Shown: one piece after another, positions 27,286 to 36,844 of the stretch | Numbering within the stretch: position 1 is the first letter of the stretch | Layout: each line of letters begins with the position of its first letter | Source: Muribaculaceae bacterium | Lineage (GTDB): Bacteria > Bacteroidota > Bacteroidia > Bacteroidales > Muribaculaceae | Length of the DNA: 64,000 bases | Assembly: GCA_017405965.1 (NCBI GenBank) | Contig: JAFQZK010000023.1 | Span: 59,190-123,189, forward strand | Direction: 5' to 3' | Position numbers and translations under genes: made by a program | Notes under the pieces: generated by a model | Told to the model about the DNA's origin: nothing | Seen by the model: only the letters and a program-made list of their open reading frames with translations | Databases searched by the model: none

Positions 27286-27824
27286 TGGGATGCCAGTATG
27301 AAGCGTCCAAACGATTTGCCAACGGAGCGCAGCAGAGTGATGACTTGACGATGCTGGGCGTCCACTACCACCGTCAGGACGAAGCCCTTGCGCTCGAAGA
27401 TGGAATCTCACTGACTAACGACGTGAAACAAGTTCCCGAATTGAACCAATTCGTCAAATCGGTGGCCGATCGATTAAACCTTGGCTCATCTATTTCGTCT
27501 CAACTGATGCTGGCGGTCGAGGAGGCCGTGGTCAACGTGATGAGCTATGCCTATCCCTTGGGCACCCAGGGAGACATCGCCGTTGAAGCCAAAGCCACCA
27601 AGCAATGGCTCAAATTCATCATCACCGACCAAGGAAAAGCCTTTGACCCGACGATGAATAACAAGGCCGACATCACGCTCAGTGCCGAAGACAGGCCCAT
27701 CGGCGGCCTGGGCATCCTGCTGGTGCAGCAGCTGATGGACACCATCAACTATGAGCGCATCGACGGCAAGAATGTGCTCACGCTAAAGAAGAATCTACAA
27801 TCTGATAACAATAACAACAATTAA
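27285..27824 (+). CDS. C-terminal part of the SpoIIE protein with RsbW-like HATPase (anti-sigma kinase) domain
   Basis: Taken alone the frame can start at ATG 27285, overlapping the upstream stop as TGATG. The homologous reading extends back to about 27183, including TTG 27219. It holds the end of the SpoIIE domain (ANGAQQSDDLTMLGV) and then a GHKL/HATPase domain: N-box AVEEAVVNVMSYAYP, DQGKAFDP, and GGLGILLVQQL. This is the RsbW/SpoIIAB-type serine kinase fold. Phosphatase and kinase in one chain is a known arrangement in partner-switch proteins. The STAS substrate follows 15 bases later. No sigma factor is encoded nearby, so the final target is unknown. Confidence 0.8.
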   Translation: MGCQYEASKRFANGAQQSDDLTMLGVHYHRQDEALALEDGISLTNDVKQVPELNQFVKSVADRLNLGSSISSQLMLAVEEAVVNVMSYAYPLGTQGDIAVEAKATKQWLKFIITDQGKAFDPTMNNKADITLSAEDRPIGGLGILLVQQLMDTINYERIDGKNVLTLKKNLQSDNNNNN

Positions 27825-27839
27825 TCAATAACAAAAAAG

Positions 27840-28145
27840 ATGAAAACGACTATTGAAGAACTTGACGAGAAGATCATTGTCACCATGACGGGCTCGCTGG
27901 ACACTGCAGCCGCCATTGAAACCGAACAGACGCTGAAACCCATAACTGCCGAGGAGACAGCCAAGGATATCGAGTTTGAGTGCAAGGAACTGGAGTATAT
28001 CGCATCCAGTGGCCTGCGCATCCTGCTTGACGTGCTCAAGAAGACCAAGGCCAAAGGCAAAAAGGTTACACTGCGCAACTTGAACGACGATATCAAGAAC
28101 GTGTTTAAGATCACAGGATTCATCAACCTGTTTGAGTTCGAGTGA
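27840..28145 (+). CDS. STAS-domain anti-sigma factor antagonist
   Basis: A 101-residue single-domain STAS protein. The core motif is LEYIASSGLRILL, with S56 in the position that the partner kinase phosphorylates in SpoIIAA/RsbV proteins. Together with the SpoIIE-HATPase protein just upstream it makes a complete partner switch: kinase phosphorylates STAS, phosphatase resets it. Its position at the head of the NRPS cluster suggests that it controls the cluster or an envelope process, but this is inference. Confidence 0.9.
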   Translation: MKTTIEELDEKIIVTMTGSLDTAAAIETEQTLKPITAEETAKDIEFECKELEYIASSGLRILLDVLKKTKAKGKKVTLRNLNDDIKNVFKITGFINLFEFE

Positions 28146-28159
28146 TACCCCTTCATGCT

Positions 28160-29512
28160 ATGAAACGCTTCAATATCAGGCGATGGCTGCTGGCAGTCAT
28201 CGCCATACCTGCATTTTTTATGTCGGCGCAACCCGCTACCGATACTGTACCCGAGCCCAAGAACCAGTTCAGCGTGGATTTGCAGTTCCTGGGACGTGGC
28301 GAGGCACGATATGGTGGCATGCCAGCAGCTCCAGTTGAAGATGAAGAGGAAGAAGAGAATGCCGAGGTTCCGACCTCCAATTTCGTACTCAGCCGCGCGC
28401 GTCTTCCTATCTATTTCAAGCGAGACTGGCTCGAAACCCTCGTCACGCCGCAGCACTCTGGCGTGTGGGGACAAGCGGGCAAAGGATCTTTCAACCTGCA
28501 TGAGGCCTGGGTGAAGATGACCACCCGTTTCGGCATGTTTGCCCAAGTGGGTCGTGTGGCCCTCAACTATGACGACGAGCGCATCATCGGCTCGGATGAC
28601 TGGGCAATGGCATCATCGTCCCATGACATCTTGCGACTGGGTTACGAAGGTCACGGCCACAAGGCTCACATCATTCTGGCCTATAATCAGAATGCCAATG
28701 TGATGGCTACTGGCGGCTCCATCTACGAGAACGGTGGACAGCCCTACAAAACCATGCACACGGCATGGTATCACTATGACATACCGCGCTTCCCGTTGGG
28801 AGTGTCATTGCTGTTCATGAACATCGGCATGCAGAGTGAACTGGAGAATAACCCCGACAGGACATGGTTCCAGCATCTGGCAGGTGGATATATGTCGTTC
28901 CGGCCCGAGCACTGGAAGGCCGAGGCGGCCTATTACAAGCAGTTCGGCAAAAACGAGCATGGCGTCAAAATCGATGCTTGGATGGCCAGTGCCAAGGTTT
29001 CCTATATGCCGACGTCAAGGTTCACTGTCACAGCTGGCTATGACTACTTGAGCGGTGATAAGTATTTTGCCGTGCCCACGGGGCACAACATCGGCATGGT
29101 GCATCACGATGTCATCAAGGGCTTCAGTACCGTCTATGGCTCCCACCATCAGTTCTACGGAGCAATGGACTTCTTCTATGTGAGCGCCTATCATCATGGA
29201 TTCACCCCCGGTCTTCAGAATGCCTATATCGGTGGCACATATACCCCTCTGAAGAACTTGATGCTCAATGCCAGTTATCACTACTTTGCCATCGCCACTG
29301 ACCTCCAAGACATGGAAAAGACCCTCGGTCACGAGATTGAGTTCCAGGCAGGCTATGCCATCAGCCGTGACGTGAGCGTGTCGGCAGGAGCCTCGTTCAT
29401 GTGGGGCGGCGAAACCATGGAGCGCCTGAAACGTTCCACAACAAATAACAGCCTGCGATGGGGATACATTACGCTCGTCGTAACCCCACGCATTTTCTCA
29501 ACAAAATGGTAA
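28160..29512 (+). CDS. Outer-membrane beta-barrel protein (porin-like)
   Basis: 450 residues from ATG 28160, chosen because it gives a signal peptide (MKRFNIRRWLLAVIAIPAFFMSA); the GTG at 28142 overlaps the STAS stop. An acidic low-complexity stretch (EDEEEEENAE) lies at about 60-70. The rest alternates short amphipathic strands rich in aromatic residues (YMSFRPEHWKAEAAYYKQFG, ASYHYFAIATDL) and ends in W, as outer-membrane barrels often do. I cannot name a family with certainty. It lies 14 bases after the STAS gene and 19 before the NRPS gene. It could serve as an outer-membrane exit or uptake channel linked to the NRPS product. Confidence 0.7.
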   Translation: MKRFNIRRWLLAVIAIPAFFMSAQPATDTVPEPKNQFSVDLQFLGRGEARYGGMPAAPVEDEEEEENAEVPTSNFVLSRARLPIYFKRDWLETLVTPQHSGVWGQAGKGSFNLHEAWVKMTTRFGMFAQVGRVALNYDDERIIGSDDWAMASSSHDILRLGYEGHGHKAHIILAYNQNANVMATGGSIYENGGQPYKTMHTAWYHYDIPRFPLGVSLLFMNIGMQSELENNPDRTWFQHLAGGYMSFRPEHWKAEAAYYKQFGKNEHGVKIDAWMASAKVSYMPTSRFTVTAGYDYLSGDKYFAVPTGHNIGMVHHDVIKGFSTVYGSHHQFYGAMDFFYVSAYHHGFTPGLQNAYIGGTYTPLKNLMLNASYHYFAIATDLQDMEKTLGHEIEFQAGYAISRDVSVSAGASFMWGGETMERLKRSTTNNSLRWGYITLVVTPRIFSTKW

Positions 29513-29531
29513 ATCCTAAGAAACAAGTCAT

Positions 29532-32500
29532 ATGAAATCTTCAGCACCCTTATCAACCTCCCAATACGGAATCTATGTGGAATGTGTTAACCACCAGGGA
29601 GAGCCGTGCTATAATTTGCCGTTCGTTTACGTTCTTGACCGTTCACTGGATGGCCAAAGGTTGCTTAAAGCCATTGAGACAGCTTTTATGGCTCACCCCA
29701 CCCTGTTCACCCGCATCGAGCTGGGCGAGGATGGTGAACCGATACAAACGATCGACATGGCAAATGAGCAATGGTCGTTCAACATCGAAGACATCGAAGA
29801 CATCGAACAAGAAAAGGCAAAGTTCGTGCAGCCGTTCAACATCTACGGCGACCGCCTGTTCCGCATCAGGCTGATGCGTGACAAGGCGCATTACTACCTC
29901 ATGGTGGACTATCACCACATCATCATGGACGGTGCATCGTTTCAGATCTTGATGCAAGAAATCGACAGGGCCTATCAAGGCCAGGATCTTTCCCCCGAGG
30001 AATTGACCATGATGGAACTGGCCGCTGACGAGGCTGCCAGGCGCAAAACCCCAGCCTTTGCCGAAGACAAGCAGTGGTATGCCGCCAACTTTGACTGTGG
30101 CGACACCTTCACCCAGTTTGTACCCGACCTGGAAGAAACCGAGTATCGCGAGGGTCAGTTGCTGCGCACCCTGTCGATCGACTTGGGCCGCGTGGATGAA
30201 TACTGCAAGAAGAATGGCGTGTTCAAGAGCACGTTGTTCACTACGGCCTATGCCTTCTTGCTGGCCAAGTTCAACAATGAGCAGGAGAGCTTGTTCAACA
30301 CCATCTATAACGGCCGTAACGACAAACGCTTCAACCGCTCGTTAGGCATGACGGTAAAGACCTTACCGGTATATGCCAAATTCACCAACGAGACGACTGT
30401 TCTGGAACTGCTGCAGCAAGGTCAGGACCAGATGAGCGGGTGCCGTGAGCACGATATATACTCTTACGCCGACTTGATGACGGACCTGAACCTGCAGACC
30501 AACTCAATCTTCGCTTGGCATGGCAATGTGCTTGAGATCCTGACTATAGACGGCAAGCCCACACAGATGATTCGCATCGCCAACAACACGCTTGAAGAAT
30601 CGTTCTATCTGAAGGCCTTCATCCAGGACGGCAAACTATTGATCGAAGCCGAATACAAGGCTAACGAATACTCAAGCGACATGGTAGCCCAGATTCTGGA
30701 GAGCTATGAGGCTGTGGTCGAGGGATTTCTGACACAGGAATACCTGCGCGACATCGACATTGCGACCGCCGACCAGGTGGCTACCCTCGACAGCTTCAAC
30801 CCGGACGAACTGGAGTATGACGACAGCCAGAACATCGTCTCGCTGTTCCGTCAACAGGCCAAGGCCACGCCCGACGCCATAGCCGCCGTCTATTTGGAAA
30901 AGCAGTTCACCTATGCCCAAGTTGATGATATCAGCGACCGTATTGCGGCCTATATCGCCAGCAAGGGGCTGGGTGCCGAGGACGTGGTATCGGTCATCAT
31001 TCCCCGCTGCGAGTGGATGCCTATCGCCTCGCTGGGTGCGCTCAAGGCCGGTTGCGGTTATCAGCCGCTCGACCCGACTTACCCCAAGGAGCGCCTGAAC
31101 TTCATGATGCAGGACGCCAATGCCAAGCTGCTGATTGCCGACGAGGAACTGCGTCCCATCGTCGACGAGTACAAGGGCGAGGTGCTGTTGACCAAGGATA
31201 TCATGGGCCTGCCCGCCGCGGCAGCGCCTCAGGTTGACATCAAGCCCGACCAGCTGTTCATCATGCTTTATACATCGGGATCGACAGGTGTACCCAAGGG
31301 CTGCCAGCTGACCCACGCCAACCTTGTGGCCTTCTGCCACTGGTACCATCAGATGTTCGACCTCAAGCCGGGATGCAAGTTGGCGGCCTATGCCAGCTAC
31401 GGTTTTGACGCCAACATGATGGATACCTACCCTGCCCTCACTTGCGGTGCGACGGTCTATATCGTTCCTGAGGAGTTACGTCTTGACCTTATCGCCCTCA
31501 ACGAGTACTTTGAGCAGAACGGCATAACCCACTCGTTCATGACAACGCAAGTTTGCTACCAATTCGCTACCAGTGTCGAGAACCACTCGTTGAAGTATCT
31601 CTCGACCGGCGGCGAGAAACTGGCATCAATCACGCCACCCGAGGGCATCAAGTTCTACAACCTCTATGGTCCCACCGAGTCGACGGTTTTCATCACCTAC
31701 TTCCTGGTGGACAAGAAGATGAAGGAGATTCCCATTGGCAAAGCGCCCAAGAACGTGCGCTTGTATATCGTTGATCCGCAGGGTCATCGCCTGCCCGTGG
31801 GTGCAGCCGGCGAATTGTGGGTAGCAGGTCCGCAGGTGAGCCGCGGCTACCTGAACCGCCCCGAGAAGACGGCCGAAGTCTTCATTCCCAATCCGTTCTC
31901 GACCGAGGAGAAATACAATCGCGTTTACCGCACAGGCGACATCGTTCGCTACTTGCCATCGGGCGACATCCAGTTTGTGGGACGCCGCGACGGTCAAGTC
32001 AAGATTCGCGGTTTCCGCATCGAGCTCAAGGAGGTCGAGAGCGTCATCCGCGAGTTCCCCGGCATTAAAGATGCCACAGTACAGGCCTTTGACGATGAGG
32101 GTGGCGGCAAGTTCATCGCTGCCTATGTCGTCAGTGACCAGCAAGTGGACATCGAGGCACTGAACAACTTCATTCTGGACCAGAAGCCACCTTACATGGT
32201 GCCTGCCGTGACCATGCAGATCGATGCCATCCCGCTGAACCAGAACCAGAAGGTGAACAAGCGCGCCCTTCCCAAACCCGAGAAGAAAGCCGCTGCCGTC
32301 GAGGAGAGCAACGTGCCCATGAACGTGCTGGAGCAGGAACTGCACCAAATCGTCGCCGACATTGTCAACAACAAGGAGTTCGGCGTGACGACCATTCTGG
32401 GCTATGCCGGACTGACATCCATCTCGGCCATCAAACTGGCCGTTCAAGTCAACAAACGCTACGGCGTGACACTCGACTCCAAGAGTCTGGTGAAAACCGG

Positions 32501-35500
32501 CACCATCCAGTCGATAGAGAACGACATCCTGAAAATGTGGCTCGAGGGCGGCAACAAGCCGGCTGAGGAGGCCACAACAGATAAAGGCACGGCGACAAAG
32601 ACCAACGCTCCGCTGTCCTATGCCCAAACCGGTGTCTATTTCGATTGCCTGAAGAATCCCGCTTCCACCATCTATAATATCCCCTATCTGCTCGCCTATC
32701 CCGAAGGAACCGATGCCGACCACCTGGCCGACGCAGTGAAACGCGTGATTGAGGCTCATCCCGAACTCAGCGTTCACTTCACGACCGAGGGCGACAGCAT
32801 CATCCAGACCACTGAAGACAGTGTTCCCGTCGAGGTAAATATCGTAGAGATGAGCGAGGAGGAACTGGCGAAATACAAGAAGGAGTTTGTGCGTCCCTTC
32901 AATCTGCAGAAGGCACCACTCTACCGAGCCGAAGTCGTCAAAACCGCCTCAGGGCTTTACCTGCTGATGGATATGCACCATCTGGTATTCGACGGAGGTT
33001 CGGCCGATCTGCTCATCCGTCAGCTCAGTGCCGCCATCGAGGGCAAAACAGTGGAGAAGGAATCCTACACCTATCTAGATTTTGTCACCGACCAGAAGGC
33101 CGCCGAGGAAACTGATGCATTCAAGGCATCACAGCAGTTCTTTGCCGAGCGGTTGCAGACCTGCGAGGGTGCCAGCGAGATTCCCGCCGACCTGCCCAAG
33201 AACGACGAGCAAGGCTACATCGGTGAGGCTGTCTGCCCTGTCGATATGGAACGTGCCGCCGACTTCTGCCGCCAGCAGGAGGTGACACCGGCCCACTTGT
33301 TCCTGGCAGCCACTTCCTACGTCGTGTCGCGCTACACCAACAACCGTGACGTCTATCTGTGCACCGTGAGCAGCGGCCGCAGCAACCTCAAGATTGCCGA
33401 CACGGTGGGTATGTTTGTCAACACACTCGCTCTGGGACTGAGCATCGACGACGTGACGGTGAGCGAATTCCTGAAAACGGCCAGCAACACGTTTGACCAG
33501 ACCTTGCGTCACGAGGATTACCCGTTTGCACGCATCGCCACCGACTACGGCTTCAAGCCCGCCATCGCCTATGCCTATCAGGTGGGCGTGCTGTCGGAAT
33601 ACACCGTTAACGGGAAGCCCATCGGCCAAGAGTTGCTTGAACTCAATGTTCCCAAGTTCAAGATCAACATCAAGATCGAGCCGCGCGGCGTAGTCGTGGA
33701 ATATGACGACGCCATCTACAGCGAGCGCGTGGGTTGCGGACTGGCCGAGAGCATCGCGGCTGTCGCCAACCGCATGATGGAGCAACCTCAGGCCAAACTG
33801 CGCCAACTGTCGATCGTGAGCGAGCGCCAGGAGGAAGAATTGAGCCACCTGCGCCGTGCCGAGACCGGTGAAGCCCCCTTCACCTTCTTCCACGAGTGCA
33901 TCGGCCACTTTGCCCAGACGCAGCCCGAGCACGAGGCCATTGTCGCCATCGACGGCAAGTTCACTTACAAGCAGATGGACGAGATCACCAACCACATCGC
34001 CGCTGCACTGAGGAAACGCGGCGTGATGGAGCGCGATCGTGTAGCCCTGCTGCTGCCGCGCACGAGCCGCCTGATTCTGGCGCTGTTCGGCGTGCTGAAG
34101 GCCGGTGCCGCCTACATCCCCTGTGACCCCGAGTATCCCGCCGACCGCGTGAAACTCATTCTCGAGGACAGTGAGGCCCGCTACATCATCACCACCCATG
34201 ACCGCATGGACAGTGTCCCGGCCGATAAAGCCATCGACGTGGAGGACCTGATCAACGACGACAACGACGGCACCATCGAGACCCACATCAAGCCCGAAGA
34301 CCTGGCCTACCTGATCTACACCAGCGGTTCGACAGGTCGTCCCAAGGGCGTGATGCTGCACCACCGCGGCATCTGTAACTACCTGTACGGCCACCCGGCC
34401 AATGTGTTTGCCAACGGCGTGATGACCGACGCCAAGCGCATGCTGAGCGTGACGACCATCTCGTTCGACGCCGCCCTTCAGGACATCGGCACGGCTTTCT
34501 TCAACGGCAAGACGCTCATCGTCGCCACCGAGGAGCAAGCCAACAACCCGCTTGAACTGGCACGCCTCATCAACGAGGAGCACATCAATATGGTATCGGG
34601 CACCCCGTCGCGCTGGATGACCTGGCTCACGAGCGAGGACTTCTGCGACGCCATCAGCCGCATCAACATCGTGCGTGCCGGCGGTGAGAAATTCTCCGAC
34701 CAACTGCTTGGCCAGCTCAGGAAGGTCACCAAGGCCCGCATCTTCAACTGCTACGGTCCCACCGAGACCACTGTGGCCTCTAATAATAAGGAGTTGACCA
34801 ATGCCAAACTTGTGACAGTGGGCAAGCCGCAGCTCAACGTGGTGGAATTCATCGTCGACCAGGACGGCAACGAGCTACCCGTGGGCGTTGTCGGTGAATT
34901 GTACATCGGCGGTCGCGGCGTGGCTCATGGTTACAACAACCTTGACGAGATGACCCGCGAGCGCTTTATCGAGTACCACGGCGAGCGCATCTACAAGTCG
35001 GGCGACTATGCCAAGTGGCTCCCCGACGGAGATGTGGTGATCCTGGGTCGCACCGACCATCAGATCAAGTTGCGCGGCTTGCGCATCGAGTTGGGCGAAA
35101 TCGAGAACGTGATGCTCAAGGTCGAGGGTATGAAGAAGGTGGTCATCCTCATCCGCAAAATCAATGACAAGGAGCACCTGTGTGCCTACTATACCGCCGA
35201 CCGCGAGATCGCTCCCGATGCCTTGAAGGCCGAAATCTCGAAGAGCCTGACACAATACATGGTGCCTACGGCCTATCTCCAGCTTAAGGAGATGCCCATG
35301 ACACCTAACGGCAAGACCGACGTCAAGGCGCTGCCCGAGCCTGAACTGGCCATCAGTTCGGCATTTGTGGAGCCGACCAACGACACCGAGCGCACCTTCT
35401 GCGACATCTTTGCCGGCATCCTGCAGATGGACAAGGTGGGCGCCACCGACAACTTCTTTGAGTTGGGCGGCACCTCGCTCGTCGTGACACGCGTCATCAT

Positions 35501-36788
35501 CGAGGCCGACAAGGCCGGGCTGCATGTTGCTTACGGCGATGTGTTCGCCAACCCCACCCCGCGTCAGCTGGCCCGCCTGATCACGGGTGACAGCGGCGAC
35601 GATGGCCTTGACGAGATCACCGCCTTCGACTATTCGGCCATTAACACCTTGCTGGAGTGGAACACACTCGACAACTTCCGCAACGGCGAGCGCGAACCGC
35701 TGGGCGACGTGCTGCTGACTGGTGCCACGGGTTATTTGGGCATCCATATCCTGCGCGACCTCATCGATTCCGATGCACGCAACATCTATTGTCTGGTGCG
35801 CGGTAAGGACATGGAGACTGCCGCAGGACGCTTGCGCACCCTGTTGTTCTACTACTTCTCGGATGCGTTCAAGGACCTGTTCGGCAAGCGGTTGCACATC
35901 ATCTTGGGTGACGTGACGAGCGACTTCAGCGAGGGTCTGAAGGTAGATACGGTCTTCAACTGCGCTGCAATCGTGAAGCACTTCAGCGAGGGCACCGAGA
36001 TCGAGGACGTGAACATCGGCGGCGCACAGCGCTGCGCGGACTACTGCCTCAAGACCGGCGCCAAGCTCGTGCATGTGTCCACGGCCAGCACACGCGGTCT
36101 GTGGGCTGGTGAGATCAAGAGCGACATCTTCACTGAGCAACGGCTTTACATGGGTCAGTTCCTGGGCAACAAGTACATCTACTCCAAGTTCCTGGCCGAG
36201 CGCCTGATTCTGGACGCTGTCGCACACAAGGGACTGAAGGCCAAGATCATGCGTGTGGGCAACCTGGCCGCACGTTCGACCGACGGCGAGTTCCAAGCCA
36301 ACTTCGCCACCAACTCGTTCATGGGCCGCATCAAGGTCTATAACATGCTGGGCTGCTGTCCCCACAGCATGCGCAACCAGCAGGTCGAGTTCTCGCCCAT
36401 CAACGAGGTGGCTCATGCCATCGTGCTGTTGAGTTCTACTCCCAAGGAGTGCACCGTCTTCCATCCCTACAACATCCACGGCCAGTTCCTGGGCGACGTG
36501 CTCACCGGACTCACCACCGTGGGCGATGGCGTGCGCTTTGTCGAGCAGGAAGAATTTGCCGAGGCCATGGAACGTGCCAAGGATGATCCGCAGAAGGCCA
36601 AGCAGATGTCATCACTGCTCGCCTATCAGGATATGGCTCACGGCCAAAAGACCGCCGATGTCAAGCGCGACAACGACTACACGACCCAAGTGCTCTACCG
36701 TCTGGGCTTCAACTGGTCACCCACTTCGTGGGACTATGTTGAGCGCATGTTGACGGCTATCGGCACACTCGGCTTCTTTGATTTCTAA
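29532..36788 (+). CDS. Two-module nonribosomal peptide synthetase with terminal reductase (C-A-T-C-A-T-R)
   Basis: 2418 residues. Order read from core motifs: C1 with HHIIMDG (128-134); A1 with TSGSTGVPKG (from 581); carrier 1 with GLTSIS, probable Ser963; C2 with HHLVFDG (from 1149); A2 with TSGSTGRPKG (from 1597); carrier 2 with LGGTSL, Ser1982; NAD(P)-binding reductase with GATGYLG (2064-2070) and a YxxxK pair (Y2215, K2219). No thioesterase is present. Reductase-ended synthetases release the peptide as an aldehyde, which may cyclise to a pyrazinone; the same architecture is known from human-gut clusters making protease-inhibiting dipeptide aldehydes. A starter C domain suggests N-acylation of the first residue. 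By eye the specificity pockets read D-A-M-F-S-G-L-V-F (A1) and D-A-Q-S-V-A-C-V-A (A2, somewhat like aromatic codes); these are tentative. Confidence 0.93.
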   Translation: MKSSAPLSTSQYGIYVECVNHQGEPCYNLPFVYVLDRSLDGQRLLKAIETAFMAHPTLFTRIELGEDGEPIQTIDMANEQWSFNIEDIEDIEQEKAKFVQPFNIYGDRLFRIRLMRDKAHYYLMVDYHHIIMDGASFQILMQEIDRAYQGQDLSPEELTMMELAADEAARRKTPAFAEDKQWYAANFDCGDTFTQFVPDLEETEYREGQLLRTLSIDLGRVDEYCKKNGVFKSTLFTTAYAFLLAKFNNEQESLFNTIYNGRNDKRFNRSLGMTVKTLPVYAKFTNETTVLELLQQGQDQMSGCREHDIYSYADLMTDLNLQTNSIFAWHGNVLEILTIDGKPTQMIRIANNTLEESFYLKAFIQDGKLLIEAEYKANEYSSDMVAQILESYEAVVEGFLTQEYLRDIDIATADQVATLDSFNPDELEYDDSQNIVSLFRQQAKATPDAIAAVYLEKQFTYAQVDDISDRIAAYIASKGLGAEDVVSVIIPRCEWMPIASLGALKAGCGYQPLDPTYPKERLNFMMQDANAKLLIADEELRPIVDEYKGEVLLTKDIMGLPAAAAPQVDIKPDQLFIMLYTSGSTGVPKGCQLTHANLVAFCHWYHQMFDLKPGCKLAAYASYGFDANMMDTYPALTCGATVYIVPEELRLDLIALNEYFEQNGITHSFMTTQVCYQFATSVENHSLKYLSTGGEKLASITPPEGIKFYNLYGPTESTVFITYFLVDKKMKEIPIGKAPKNVRLYIVDPQGHRLPVGAAGELWVAGPQVSRGYLNRPEKTAEVFIPNPFSTEEKYNRVYRTGDIVRYLPSGDIQFVGRRDGQVKIRGFRIELKEVESVIREFPGIKDATVQAFDDEGGGKFIAAYVVSDQQVDIEALNNFILDQKPPYMVPAVTMQIDAIPLNQNQKVNKRALPKPEKKAAAVEESNVPMNVLEQELHQIVADIVNNKEFGVTTILGYAGLTSISAIKLAVQVNKRYGVTLDSKSLVKTGTIQSIENDILKMWLEGGNKPAEEATTDKGTATKTNAPLSYAQTGVYFDCLKNPASTIYNIPYLLAYPEGTDADHLADAVKRVIEAHPELSVHFTTEGDSIIQTTEDSVPVEVNIVEMSEEELAKYKKEFVRPFNLQKAPLYRAEVVKTASGLYLLMDMHHLVFDGGSADLLIRQLSAAIEGKTVEKESYTYLDFVTDQKAAEETDAFKASQQFFAERLQTCEGASEIPADLPKNDEQGYIGEAVCPVDMERAADFCRQQEVTPAHLFLAATSYVVSRYTNNRDVYLCTVSSGRSNLKIADTVGMFVNTLALGLSIDDVTVSEFLKTASNTFDQTLRHEDYPFARIATDYGFKPAIAYAYQVGVLSEYTVNGKPIGQELLELNVPKFKINIKIEPRGVVVEYDDAIYSERVGCGLAESIAAVANRMMEQPQAKLRQLSIVSERQEEELSHLRRAETGEAPFTFFHECIGHFAQTQPEHEAIVAIDGKFTYKQMDEITNHIAAALRKRGVMERDRVALLLPRTSRLILALFGVLKAGAAYIPCDPEYPADRVKLILEDSEARYIITTHDRMDSVPADKAIDVEDLINDDNDGTIETHIKPEDLAYLIYTSGSTGRPKGVMLHHRGICNYLYGHPANVFANGVMTDAKRMLSVTTISFDAALQDIGTAFFNGKTLIVATEEQANNPLELARLINEEHINMVSGTPSRWMTWLTSEDFCDAISRINIVRAGGEKFSDQLLGQLRKVTKARIFNCYGPTETTVASNNKELTNAKLVTVGKPQLNVVEFIVDQDGNELPVGVVGELYIGGRGVAHGYNNLDEMTRERFIEYHGERIYKSGDYAKWLPDGDVVILGRTDHQIKLRGLRIELGEIENVMLKVEGMKKVVILIRKINDKEHLCAYYTADREIAPDALKAEISKSLTQYMVPTAYLQLKEMPMTPNGKTDVKALPEPELAISSAFVEPTNDTERTFCDIFAGILQMDKVGATDNFFELGGTSLVVTRVIIEADKAGLHVAYGDVFANPTPRQLARLITGDSGDDGLDEITAFDYSAINTLLEWNTLDNFRNGEREPLGDVLLTGATGYLGIHILRDLIDSDARNIYCLVRGKDMETAAGRLRTLLFYYFSDAFKDLFGKRLHIILGDVTSDFSEGLKVDTVFNCAAIVKHFSEGTEIEDVNIGGAQRCADYCLKTGAKLVHVSTASTRGLWAGEIKSDIFTEQRLYMGQFLGNKYIYSKFLAERLILDAVAHKGLKAKIMRVGNLAARSTDGEFQANFATNSFMGRIKVYNMLGCCPHSMRNQQVEFSPINEVAHAIVLLSSTPKECTVFHPYNIHGQFLGDVLTGLTTVGDGVRFVEQEEFAEAMERAKDDPQKAKQMSSLLAYQDMAHGQKTADVKRDNDYTTQVLYRLGFNWSPTSWDYVERMLTAIGTLGFFDF

Positions 36789-36800
36789 CAGAGAAAACGT

Positions 36801-36833
36801 TCTAGATGGTCTAGAAAATCTAGACCATCTAGA
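36801..36833. repeat. Perfect 15-bp palindrome between the NRPS and exporter genes
   Basis: TCTAGATGGTCTAGA, a three-base loop AAA, then TCTAGACCATCTAGA. The hairpin is in the 56-base gap of an otherwise tight cluster and has no T-run, so it may stabilise mRNA ends or reduce read-through rather than terminate fully. Confidence 0.8.
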
Positions 36834-36844
36834 CATTAGCAGTA

